A stretch of 37,459 nt of DNA from Deltaproteobacteria bacterium. GTDB taxonomy: Bacteria; Desulfobacterota; Dissulfuribacteria; Dissulfuribacterales; QOAL01. The notes under the pieces are model-generated. The model ran no database searches. It was not told the origin of the DNA and saw only the letters and a program-made list of their open reading frames with translations. Below are positions 1 to 8,933 of this stretch, piece by piece. The stretch spans positions 1 through 37,459 of the forward strand of contig JAMOVK010000081.1 in NCBI GenBank assembly GCA_027067775.1, written 5' to 3'. Positions within the stretch are counted from its first letter, which is position 1. Each line of letters starts with the position of its first letter. The translations under genes and the position numbers were made by a program.

Positions 1-583
1 TACCTACCTTGTTACAAAAGGTGATGGACCTGCGCACGTCATCTATGGATACGGCCTGAGGTGTTGTCACTATTATGGCCTTGGCATCATCACCAAGAAT
101 CTGGAGCACTGACAAGGGCTCGTCTCCCGTACCAGGAGGACAGTCAACCACGAGGTAGTCAAGATTTCCCCAGGCAACCTCCTCTATAAACTGCTTTATA
201 AGACTGCCCTTTACAGGCCCTCTCCATATAACCGCCTCGTTGTCATCCGGCAGCAGAAAACCCAATGAGATAACCTTGAGGTTGTCGTTCCATTTAACAG
301 GTATAAGCCAGGGTGGTTTCAACTTGGCCTTTTGTCCCCTAAGCCCCATGATTCTGGGAATGCTTGGTCCATGAACGTCCACATCAAGAAGTCCAACCTT
401 TTTCCCGCTCTGGGCCAGGGCAATGGCAAGGTTGGCTGCTACAGTACTTTTTCCAACTCCTCCCTTTCCAGAAAGGATGACAAGCTTGTTCTTTATATGA
501 TCAAGGCATGCCTTTTCTGCCTCTGGATTGCCTCGAGACTTACAATCTTCCACATTACAACTGCTGCACTTGCTTTCAGACAT
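1..583 (-). CDS. mrp: Mrp/NBP35-family P-loop ATPase (Fe-S carrier), truncated by the left window edge
   Basis: Minus-strand translation from ATG at 583: [55 protein letters not shown]...[18 protein letters not shown]...; deviant Walker A [9 protein letters not shown] and DVDxHGPS motif. Confidence 0.93.
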   Translation of the reverse strand, partial: [194 protein letters not shown]

Positions 584-595
584 AACGAATTTCTC

Positions 596-624
596 CTGAC
601 AATTTTTATTAAAATGACCATAAT
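596..624 (+). promoter_or_regulatory. Candidate sigma70 promoter driving + strand transcription toward greA
   Basis: CTGACA (596-601), 17-nt spacer, CATAAT (619-624); 5/6 matches to each consensus hexamer. Confidence 0.5.
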
Positions 625-630
625 AGTGAG

Positions 631-980
631 ACTTATTCACAAAAAGTCAAGACTATATATCAGGTATTCGCTGCCGCGTCATACAATTTAATGGGACAAC
701 TGACCTGCTGTATTACGGCTGTTTCCAGATGCAAGGCAACTTCATCATGTTGATGTGCCTTGAGGTATGGCTATGAAAGTAATATCATGCAAAATTTTCC
801 ATCTGAACAAGAGCAAATAGCGCAGATGTTTTATCCTGGGGAGCCTGACCCATTGCTATCCTGTAGTCGTATGGCAAACTGAGAAATTTCAAACAAATGG
901 CTTGAATCTATTTTGTTTTTTGTTATTTTATTGCCCTATCGTAGAAGAAAGACTGCCGTCGCATGTCGGCAGTCTTTTTT
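631..980 (+). ncRNA. Candidate untranslated leader/small RNA upstream of greA
   Basis: Region bounded by a sigma70-like promoter and an intrinsic terminator, containing a hairpin at 732-762 (CAAGGCA...TGCCTTG with inner CATCA-TGT-TGATG) and only a possible 15-codon ORF (773-820). Confidence 0.35.
948..980 (+). terminator. Rho-independent terminator just upstream of greA
   Basis: AAAGACTGCCG-TCGCATGT-CGGCAGTCTTTTTT: GC-containing stem followed by T-tract on the + strand. Confidence 0.8.
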
Positions 981-1015
981 AAATTTATATACATGCCAAC
1001 TAGAGGTTAAATAGG

Positions 1016-1489
1016 ATGGAAAGGATTCCCTTCACGCCTGAAGGTTATAAAAAACTCAAAGAAGAACTGGAACAGCTTGAACGGGTTGAAAGATATGAAG
1101 TCATAAAGGCTATTGAAGAGGCAAGAGCCCATGGAGATCTTTCAGAAAATGCAGAATATCATGCAGCCAAGGAACGGCAAGGCCAACTTGAAGCTCGCAT
1201 CCAATATCTCAACAGCAAACTTGCAGCAGCAGAGGTAATAGACTGCTCTAACCAGTCTTGCGATAAAATAGTATTTGGAGTGAAAGTGAGGCTTGAAAAC
1301 CTGGACACGGGCGAAGAAGTAATATACCAGCTTGTTGGTCCGGATGAATCAGATATAAAACAGGGAAAAATTTCCATAAAATCTCCATTGGGCATGGCGC
1401 TTCTTGGAAAAGAAGAAGGAGACGAAGTAGAATTCCGCTCTCCATCAGGGGTCAAAACTTACGAAGTTCTTGAAATCTTCACGGACTAG
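1016..1489 (+). CDS. greA: Transcription elongation factor GreA
   Basis: 157 aa; N-terminal coiled coil with HGDLSENAEYHAAKE motif and C-terminal SPLGMALLGKEEGDEVEF. Confidence 0.97.
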   Translation: MERIPFTPEGYKKLKEELEQLERVERYEVIKAIEEARAHGDLSENAEYHAAKERQGQLEARIQYLNSKLAAAEVIDCSNQSCDKIVFGVKVRLENLDTGEEVIYQLVGPDESDIKQGKISIKSPLGMALLGKEEGDEVEFRSPSGVKTYEVLEIFTD

Positions 1490-1500
1490 CAGGACCTATT

Positions 1501-2688
1501 TCAGACCTCCTTCAAGACTACTCCAGCCTCTTCAAGCAAGGCCTCGGCTGTTCCTCCATGCCTGCTCTTGACTATTACTTCATCAGGCTTGAAACCGAGA
1601 AGCCACTTTCCCACAAGAAACCCTTTCTTTTTAGGAGCTGACTTGTGCGGATTTTCTACAATCTTCCTTTCCACCACTTTGCCATCTTTTGTATCCACCA
1701 CTTCGATCTGGAACCAGGGTGCACCAGCAAGATGACTTGATACAGGACCTTCTGGACCTTCCAAAGGTATTATCCTGACAAGCCTTTCTGGTGGCTCAAA
1801 ATGAGGTCTCACCCTGGCAAGGACCACCTGGGGGTAACGAGCTACTATCTCTTCTTCTAACTTATCAGCTACCCTATCTGCCACCTGATGAGAGGCCGTC
1901 TTCATTGCGACATCCATATCAATAATTATTCTGCCACCTGCTCCTCTGCTGTAAACCCTTTTCACCCTGGTTATCAGAGGATGAGACTCCACAAACTGAA
2001 TAATGGCCCTCTCTGTCTGACGGTCTATGGCTGCATCCAGAAGTTCTTTAAGGGCGGACCACATTAGCGCTCCACCAGACCTAAAAACAAAAAGGGAAAC
2101 TATTATGGCAGCTATTCTGTCCACATGGTATCCAAGTAAATTTGCTGAAAGTCCTGCCAAAACAACCAGTGTAGAAAGACTGTCTGCCAAATAATCTTTA
2201 CCATCCGCAACGAGTGCAGGCCTTCCAAGCCGTTTGCCAGCCTGAATCTGAACAAGTCCGAATATGAAACTTACGGCTAAACAGAAGACAGTGACCGGCA
2301 AGGCCAGCCAGACATCGGGGTGGATCTCTGGTCCGAGGATGGCACTTTTGGCTATTTCATAACCGGCAATCAGGATGGCAATAGAACTTGCCAAGGTGGC
2401 CAGGGTCTCAGCCTTGTACAGCCCGTATGGGAAGGCAGGATGTTTCTTGTTAGCAGCCCATATACCAAGAAAGGTGGCAACAGAGGCCACCACATCTGTA
2501 GCAGAATGAACGGCATCGCTCAAAAGGGCCCTACTGTTTGCCTTAAAACCGAAATACCCTTTAACAAGGGCAAGACTCAGGTTAAGAAGAATAGACAGAA
2601 GAGCTTGCCGTCTAGCTGACCCAATCTGGGCCATTTCTATTTCTTGATTCCCTTGCTGTTCAAGGGATTTGTCCATTTCCATAGGCAC
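1501..2688 (-). CDS. CDF-family cation efflux transporter with C-terminal NifX/NifB-like (dinitrogenase FeMo cofactor) domain
   Basis: N-terminal LSDAVHSATDVVASV typical of cation efflux proteins; C-terminal IPLEGPEGPVSSHLAGAPWFQIEVVDTKDGKVVERKIVENP...GGTAEALLEEAGV resembles the NifX/MTH1175 fold family. Start may be GTG 2688 or a nearby ATG. Confidence 0.88.
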   Translation of the reverse strand: MPMEMDKSLEQQGNQEIEMAQIGSARRQALLSILLNLSLALVKGYFGFKANSRALLSDAVHSATDVVASVATFLGIWAANKKHPAFPYGLYKAETLATLASSIAILIAGYEIAKSAILGPEIHPDVWLALPVTVFCLAVSFIFGLVQIQAGKRLGRPALVADGKDYLADSLSTLVVLAGLSANLLGYHVDRIAAIIVSLFVFRSGGALMWSALKELLDAAIDRQTERAIIQFVESHPLITRVKRVYSRGAGGRIIIDMDVAMKTASHQVADRVADKLEEEIVARYPQVVLARVRPHFEPPERLVRIIPLEGPEGPVSSHLAGAPWFQIEVVDTKDGKVVERKIVENPHKSAPKKKGFLVGKWLLGFKPDEVIVKSRHGGTAEALLEEAGVVLKEV

Positions 2689-2939
2689 TTTTCTGTTGAT
2701 TGTTTTTGAAATTATTTAATTGTAACATTCCTTAGCCAGATCTCGCCATAAACAATTTCTTGAACAACTACATTTGATAAAAGTTCCTTTTTAAACCTAC
2801 CAGATCACGGATTAAAAACTGGGCAGAATCCTGTGTGATCTATTCTGGATGAGTGAGCAAGTGCAAGTCTGTTAGAAAAAAGCCACAGCAATCTTTTCAG
2901 GCAGGCAAGATATGTTACTCGACTGATTATTTTAAAAAA

Positions 2940-3806
2940 TCATAAAGGGCTATCGTGGCTTGGAGAGTGACTGTTTTTCTTGATTTCACGACCTACTACC
3001 GCTGTAAGCTCACGCACCCTCTTTTCCAAAAACTCAAGTCCCTTTTTGGCTTCGCTGCAATGTGGATTTATCTGCAAGGCCTTCCCAAAGGCCTCCCTTG
3101 CCTCTATAAACCACCCACCTTCAAGATAACTCTCTCCAGCAAGACAGTAGGCCCTGTCAAATCCCTTTCCAAACAACGTATTAAGAAGCATCTCCGGTCC
3201 GTGTCCAAGGAAATCTATCACACCTTCCTTTGATCTTTCGTGCCACTCCAGCAGAAACCGCACCAGCAAGGGGTTGGAACGTTCTCCTTTCATGACTTGA
3301 AGCAGATGGCCCTGCGCGTGCTCAAACAACCAGTCTATTCTGGAAATGGACCTTCTAGCCTCATGGGTCATCTCATCAAAAAATTCCTGGACCACCTTAG
3401 TCCCGGTCCCATTTAATATTGCTGCCGCCTTGTCTGGGAAAGTATTTCTGTAACGCTCTATCATGTAGGCGTTTTCCTTGAGTTTCATGGCTTCATGAAA
3501 GATGGCGCCGATCATCCAATCAAACATCACGCCATCGCTATCTTTAATGGCGGATTCGCTATCGCTCCATATCAAATGGCAAAGATCCTTTAGTATCCAT
3601 AGCCTTCCCCTTTTTTCCTCGGTACCTACCCAAAAATCCAGGCCATCGTAGCGCACTCCATGCCTGCAAACATGCTCTTTCAGGTCCTTGAAAAAGGCAT
3701 AGCATTCAAAAAAGTCCTTAACTATGTTTTTTACAAAAAGCTGATGCCTTTCCCTTAACCACTCTTGTTCCATATCAGAAAGCCTCTTCAACTCCTTTGC
3801 CTGCAT
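2940..3806 (-). CDS. Uncharacterised protein with C-terminal TPR-like repeat
   Basis: 288 aa ORF; AGESYLEGGWFIEAREAFGKALQINPHCSEAKKGLEFL resembles a TPR; start overlaps the radical SAM stop by 19 nt. Confidence 0.75.
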   Translation of the reverse strand: MQAKELKRLSDMEQEWLRERHQLFVKNIVKDFFECYAFFKDLKEHVCRHGVRYDGLDFWVGTEEKRGRLWILKDLCHLIWSDSESAIKDSDGVMFDWMIGAIFHEAMKLKENAYMIERYRNTFPDKAAAILNGTGTKVVQEFFDEMTHEARRSISRIDWLFEHAQGHLLQVMKGERSNPLLVRFLLEWHERSKEGVIDFLGHGPEMLLNTLFGKGFDRAYCLAGESYLEGGWFIEAREAFGKALQINPHCSEAKKGLEFLEKRVRELTAVVGREIKKNSHSPSHDSPL

Positions 3807-5572
3807 GCAAGAGATAACACCATGGAGTTTTCTTTAAACATGAGCTTTTTCTCCACCATTTGCCCAATAAACTGTTCTAATTTTTCTTTCGGCAAATGCG
3901 GGGCCTTGGCAAAAATTTCCTTCAAAGACACCGGCTCTCCTGCTGCAAGATAGAGATCCCGTGACAAACCTGTAAGCCTGTGGGTAAGGGCCTGCCCATC
4001 AGGAAGAATCTGCCTGATAACCATAAAATGTCCCCCATCCCTATAGGTAAGGCTGCTCCCCTTAATGCCAAGTTCCTTTCTCCTTTCTTTGAAAAAACTA
4101 AGTTTTTTTTCTACAGATTTCCACAAAACAGACTGTCTTTTTCTATCTCCAGCATAATCAAGGATTAGAGGGGTTAAGGACTCGGCAATCTTTGGAGGAA
4201 ACAGGTCCGAATATTTCTTTGCGGCCCTTACATAACGAATTCCATAATCTTTATAACTGTTATGAACCGGGCTTGCGTTTCCAAGCCAAAAACTGACCGG
4301 TTTTAAAGGGAAAAAAGGCCAGGCATAGTCCAGATTTTCCAGGGTCTCTTCTACTTCTCTTTCACTACTGCCAGGAAAACAGATAATCAGATTTGCCTGT
4401 AAATCAATTCCCAACTCTGCACAGCATCTCATTAAATAAAGATTTTGGATGGTAGAGGCACCTTTTTTCAGCCTTTTGAGCAATCTTGTGCTTAAGGCCT
4501 CTATACCCACCTGCAGAGAATCAAGACCGCCTCTTTTCATTATCGCAAGCTCTCCTTTTGAATGAACGGCCCTAATCTCAGCAAATATAGAGTAATCCCT
4601 ACCTTGAGCAGCAAGGGCTTCAAAAATCTTTGATGCTCCTCTCCTTGGGAGGCAGTTATCCATAAATGCAAAATCAATTGCCAAATAGCGTCTAGACAAA
4701 AAATCAATCTCTTTGGCTACCCTTTCTGGAGTCTTGGCCCGATAGCCTTGCCACTGTAAATTGAGATTGCAAAAGCTACACTGCCCCCACCAGCACCCCC
4801 GGGAGGCCTCGACAGGTAAAACCACACTTATTCCACCTGAGCCCTTTATTTTGGAAAGTTCCCTAAAATAATCGTCAAAGTCAGGCGCTGGCAGCTCGTT
4901 CATATCGCGTATCTGTTCTTTGCCCCCCAGGCCATGCTGCCCCCTTTTTATAATGGCCTTCGAATCTATAACAGAAGCCAGACCTAGCAGATACCTGCTA
5001 AGACTCAAAAGAGGGATCTCGCCTTCACCATCTATTACATAATCAACCCATGGAAAGCTCTTTAATATGCCAACTCCCACCGCCCCGCTTACACTGGCAC
5101 CTCCCATAACTATTGGCAGGCCAGGATAGTGCTGCTTAAGAAGTTTAGCCACAAAAAGACCAGCAGATAACTGATTCAGGCAGACTGAAATCCCAACAAG
5201 ACGGGTGTGTGAAAAATCATAGATGCTTAAAGCCCTTTCAAGTGCATCCCTGGAAAGGAGACATATACGACCAAAATCTGATTGAACCTTTTTAAGTCCC
5301 CTTTTGGAAAGAGAGGTTTCAAATAGCCTTGCTGGACCGTTTGTATCGGGAAAAAGAATATTAGAAAAAACTGCCTCTGATGCCCAGCCTGACTGACTTA
5401 TTACGTTATAGTCTGAAAAATCAAGGGCAGCCGCAACCTGCAGATAGGGATGCAGGTTTTGTATCGTCGTGCCTTTTGGAAGATTCTTTTTAAGATAGGC
5501 CTTAAGTACGCCAAGCTGTATGGAAGGTCTGTTAAAAAGGGGCCACGGAGGGGCAATAAGCACTATATCCAC
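3788..5572 (-). CDS. B12-binding domain radical SAM protein, similar to RiPP-maturation radical SAM C-methyltransferases
   Basis: SRGCWWGQCSFCNL (CxxxCxxC variant in the RGCWWG context), GIEALSTRLLKRLKKGASTIQNLYLMRCCAELGI, N-terminal APPWPLFNRPSIQLGVLKAYL; C-terminal wHTH-like segment. Confidence 0.88.
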   Translation of the reverse strand: MDIVLIAPPWPLFNRPSIQLGVLKAYLKKNLPKGTTIQNLHPYLQVAAALDFSDYNVISQSGWASEAVFSNILFPDTNGPARLFETSLSKRGLKKVQSDFGRICLLSRDALERALSIYDFSHTRLVGISVCLNQLSAGLFVAKLLKQHYPGLPIVMGGASVSGAVGVGILKSFPWVDYVIDGEGEIPLLSLSRYLLGLASVIDSKAIIKRGQHGLGGKEQIRDMNELPAPDFDDYFRELSKIKGSGGISVVLPVEASRGCWWGQCSFCNLNLQWQGYRAKTPERVAKEIDFLSRRYLAIDFAFMDNCLPRRGASKIFEALAAQGRDYSIFAEIRAVHSKGELAIMKRGGLDSLQVGIEALSTRLLKRLKKGASTIQNLYLMRCCAELGIDLQANLIICFPGSSEREVEETLENLDYAWPFFPLKPVSFWLGNASPVHNSYKDYGIRYVRAAKKYSDLFPPKIAESLTPLILDYAGDRKRQSVLWKSVEKKLSFFKERRKELGIKGSSLTYRDGGHFMVIRQILPDGQALTHRLTGLSRDLYLAAGEPVSLKEIFAKAPHLPKEKLEQFIGQMVEKKLMFKENSMVLSLACRQRS

Positions 5573-5600
5573 AAGGCCCCTCCTCCATACTTTTTGATGT

Positions 5601-6464
5601 TTAAACTGTTCTGTTAGCCATTTCCATAAGCCTTCTCACCCTCTCTTCAGTAGGAGGATGAGTGCTAAAGAGCTTGGCAAAGGAAGAGGCAGTCAAAGGG
5701 TTAACTATATACATCTGAGCAGTAGCAGGATTTACATTCATAGGCAGCCGGTGGTTCCATTCGTCAAGCTTCTTCAATGCCCTAGCCAAAGACATTGGAC
5801 AAGAACAAATCTTTGCCCCGGTTGCATCAGCAAGATATTCTCTACTCCTTGAAATGGCCATCTGTATCAGCATGGCTGCAATTGGCGCTACAATCATCAT
5901 AAACAGCGCGCCAAGCATGCCGCCGCCTCCGTCATCATCATCCCTGGAACCACCCATGCCCCCAAAAATCAGCCCCCACTGGGCTATCTGGGCCAAATAA
6001 CTGATAGCTCCTGCAATGACTGCAGCAATAGAACTTATAAGGATGTCCCGATTCTTGATATGGGCAAGCTCGTGGGCAAGGACTCCCTCCAGCTCATCCC
6101 TGTCCAGTATTTCAAGGATGCCCTGTGTTACTGCCACTGCTGCATGCTCTGGATTTCTACCTGTTGCAAAGGCATTTGGTGTCTTTGTTGGGATCATGTA
6201 AACCCTGGGTTTCGGAATGCCCGCCCTGGCAGCAAGAGACGCCACTATTGCATGTAGCTCCGGAGCTTCTGCCTCGCTGACTGGCTGGGCCCCACTCATG
6301 GCAAGGGCCATCTTGTCGCTGAACCAGTAGGCAAAAAAGTTCATAATCCCTGCCAGTACCAGGGCTATTATCATTCCGTGCTGGCCGCCAAGACTTTTTC
6401 CTACAAGCATGAATAGAGCCGTAAGACCAGCGAGCAGAATAAATGTCTTAAGCACATTGTTCAC
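5601..6464 (-). CDS. htpX: M48-family zinc metalloprotease HtpX
   Basis: [29 protein letters not shown] with HExxH motif; [13 protein letters not shown]. Confidence 0.96.
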   Translation of the reverse strand: MNNVLKTFILLAGLTALFMLVGKSLGGQHGMIIALVLAGIMNFFAYWFSDKMALAMSGAQPVSEAEAPELHAIVASLAARAGIPKPRVYMIPTKTPNAFATGRNPEHAAVAVTQGILEILDRDELEGVLAHELAHIKNRDILISSIAAVIAGAISYLAQIAQWGLIFGGMGGSRDDDDGGGGMLGALFMMIVAPIAAMLIQMAISRSREYLADATGAKICSCPMSLARALKKLDEWNHRLPMNVNPATAQMYIVNPLTASSFAKLFSTHPPTEERVRRLMEMANRTV

Positions 6465-6572
6465 TTTTAAACACCTCTCTGTCTTTTATTATTTTTGGGC
6501 CACTAAAATATGGACACTTCGCAATCACTTGGCAAGCTGCCTTGGACACATCGAATTTATTAAAATTACCTA

Positions 6573-7580
6573 TTAACCTGACAATATCTCCGTTGCCTTT
6601 TCCACGTCATTCTTACTTCCTATAAACAGAGGCACTCTCTGATGAAGGGCCTCTGGCTTTATATCAAGAATTCTGCGCGATCCATCTGTAGCTGCGCCAC
6701 CAGCCTGCTCACAAACAAAGGCCAGAGGAGCAGCCTCGCATAAGAGCCTCAGTTTTCCATGGGGCTTGGCCGGATCTTTTTTATCTGCAGGATACATGAA
6801 AATTCCGCCATAGAGAAGATTTCTATGAAAATCCGCAACCAGACTCCCGATATACCTAGACGTATATGGCTTTCCACGTTCGTTGTTGGGACTCTTAAAA
6901 TAATCAACCACCGCCTTGACCTTTTCATCCCAGTAGGACCGGTAACTTTCGTTTACTGAATAAACCTTGCCTGTTTCAGGAATCTTGATGGAAGGATGAG
7001 AAAGGAGAAATTCGCCTACCGATGGATCAAGGGTAAAACCATCAACCCCCTTGCCTGTAGTATAAACCAACATTGTGCTGGGACCATACAAGAAATATCC
7101 TGCTGCAACCTGAGTTGTTCCTTCTTGCAAAAAATCCTCAAGCGTGACATAGCTTCTGTCACTGGTCTTTCTTCTTATGGAAAATATTGTTCCTATATTA
7201 ACATTTACATCTATGTTAGAGGAGCCATCAAGGGGATCAAATACTAATATGTAGTTCCCCCTAGGCATTTTGTCAGGCACCTCAATTATGTCTGCGTTCT
7301 CCTCAGAGGCCATGGCACAGAGCACGCCCGCATGCTGCATCCGGTAAATCAGTATCCTGTTTGCATAGTCATCAAGTTTTCGTACCTCTTCCCCCTGGAC
7401 GTTCACCTTGCCTGTCAATCCCAGTATGTCTACCAGCCCGGCCTTTTTAACTTCTCTGGAGATGATCTTGGCTGAAAAGATAAGTTCGCTTAAAAGTCTT
7501 GTAAATCTTCCAGTGGCCAAGGGATTTTCTTTCTGATGGATAAGAAGATGTTCCATTACGGTTATGCCCGTGCTTTCCAT
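6573..7580 (-). CDS. fbp: Fructose-1,6-bisphosphatase class I
   Basis: [22 protein letters not shown] and [24 protein letters not shown] motifs. Confidence 0.97.
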   Translation of the reverse strand: MESTGITVMEHLLIHQKENPLATGRFTRLLSELIFSAKIISREVKKAGLVDILGLTGKVNVQGEEVRKLDDYANRILIYRMQHAGVLCAMASEENADIIEVPDKMPRGNYILVFDPLDGSSNIDVNVNIGTIFSIRRKTSDRSYVTLEDFLQEGTTQVAAGYFLYGPSTMLVYTTGKGVDGFTLDPSVGEFLLSHPSIKIPETGKVYSVNESYRSYWDEKVKAVVDYFKSPNNERGKPYTSRYIGSLVADFHRNLLYGGIFMYPADKKDPAKPHGKLRLLCEAAPLAFVCEQAGGAATDGSRRILDIKPEALHQRVPLFIGSKNDVEKATEILSG

Positions 7581-7814
7581 GATCCTCTCCTTTCGCTTAA
7601 AGGTTATCAGACGACTCCTGGCATAGCGTGCATGTTTCTATTTTACCTGAAAATTCCTGCCATTTAAAGCCATTGCCAATTCTCTTTTGCTTTAACCTCT
7701 ACCACATTATAGTGTAGTATAGATCAACATTTACAAGACAAATATTTCAGACCGACTCCAAAAATGTTAGAAGTTACCAGTTTGTTTAACCAATTAGGAA
7801 AGGGGACAATCCGG

Positions 7815-8474
7815 ATGATCCAATATGAAACCAAAATATGGCTCCTGCTCGCTCTTTTCTCATGTATCTGCCTAACTGTTGGCTGTAATAAGGTCTATTA
7901 CTCTACCATGGAAAAAATGGGCATCCACAAAAGAGATATACTGGTAGACAGGGTAGAAAAGGCACGAGATAGCCAGCTTGAAGCCAAGAAAGAGTTTGCC
8001 TCAGCTCTTGAGCGTTTTGCAAGCGTTGTAAACTACGATGGTGGAGATCTGGAAGAAAAGTATAAGCAGCTCAAAGACGAGCTTGAAAATCTCGAAGCCA
8101 GAGCACAAGAGGTGCACGACAGAATAGAGGCGGTTGAAGACGTTGCCGAGGCCCTCTTTGATGAATGGGAGCAAGAGCTCAATCAATACAACAGCCCGCG
8201 CCTCAGACAGGCCAGTGAACAGAAGCTTAGAGAGACCAAAAGACGTTACAAACAGCTGATCCGGGCCATGAAACGTGCCGAGGCCAAAATAGACCCTGTC
8301 TTGCTTCCTCTGAGAGATGAGGTCCTTTTTCTCAAACACAACCTAAATGCAAGAGCAATATCATCCCTGAAAGGCGAACTTTCAAGGATTCAGATGGATG
8401 TATCTGTTCTGGTTAAAGACATGGAACGCGCCATAAAAGAAGCGGATGCCTTTATAAAAAACATGGAAGAATGA
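7815..8474 (+). CDS. DUF2959-like lipoprotein
   Basis: Coiled-coil protein with YYSTMEKMGIHKRDILVDRVEKARDSQ; lipobox-like LTVGC after the signal peptide from ATG 7815 (longer ORF begins at 7764). Confidence 0.8.
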   Translation: MIQYETKIWLLLALFSCICLTVGCNKVYYSTMEKMGIHKRDILVDRVEKARDSQLEAKKEFASALERFASVVNYDGGDLEEKYKQLKDELENLEARAQEVHDRIEAVEDVAEALFDEWEQELNQYNSPRLRQASEQKLRETKRRYKQLIRAMKRAEAKIDPVLLPLRDEVLFLKHNLNARAISSLKGELSRIQMDVSVLVKDMERAIKEADAFIKNMEE

Positions 8475-8638
8475 TCAAAGCATGCTGCCCAATTTTTTTA
8501 CTGCAACACCATGGTAGCTGATGCGATTACATTAGAGAACGGCAATAATGCCAATAAATCCATCTAGAACATTGAACTTCAAGAATAATAAATGTGATCT
8601 TAACAACTGAGTCGGATGGAGAGGGTGATCAGGTATTT

Positions 8639-8797
8639 GGGAACAGGGCCTAGAGATTCCTGGTGAAGGGAAGCGGCTGAAACTTCCATTTAGCAAGCAT
8701 GAGCGAGCGGCTTTGGAGCGTTTCAGCGAAGCGAACCATATAAGTGGCCCTGCTTTCCAGTCCAGAAGAGCCCTTCCTTGCCCGTCTGCCTATTCCC
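8639..8797. repeat. Palindromic/structured intergenic element with nested inverted repeats
   Basis: GGGAACAGG (8639-8647) vs CCTATTCCC (8789-8797, one mismatch); CAGGGCC (8644-8650) vs GGCCCTG (8746-8752); GCTGAAAC (8676-8683) vs GTTTCAGC (8720-8727). Confidence 0.4.
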
Positions 8798-8871
8798 TGA
8801 AAGCGGCTACCGCATACTCAATCTAATACAAATTACTCAGCTGTATCGTCTTTTTATCCATTTTTTATATC

Positions 8872-8899
8872 TTGACATCTTATACGCAATGCGTATAAT
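8872..8899 (+). promoter_or_regulatory. Sigma70 promoter with an operator-like palindrome between and overlapping the -10
   Basis: TTGACA (8872-8877), 16-nt spacer, TATAAT (8894-8899); perfect palindrome TTATACGC-AAT-GCGTATAA at 8880-8898. Confidence 0.75.
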
Positions 8900-8933
8900 A
8901 TTGACAGCATAGATATATCTCGGACATTTAACC

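Noticed and set aside
332-691. 119-aa + strand ORF from the ORF track
   Set aside because: Mostly antisense to the clearly recognisable Mrp coding sequence; no recognisable protein features.
830-856. Possible sigma54 promoter upstream of greA (CTGGGGAGCCTGACCCATTGCTA)
   Set aside because: Spacing between GG and GC is not the required 10 nt.
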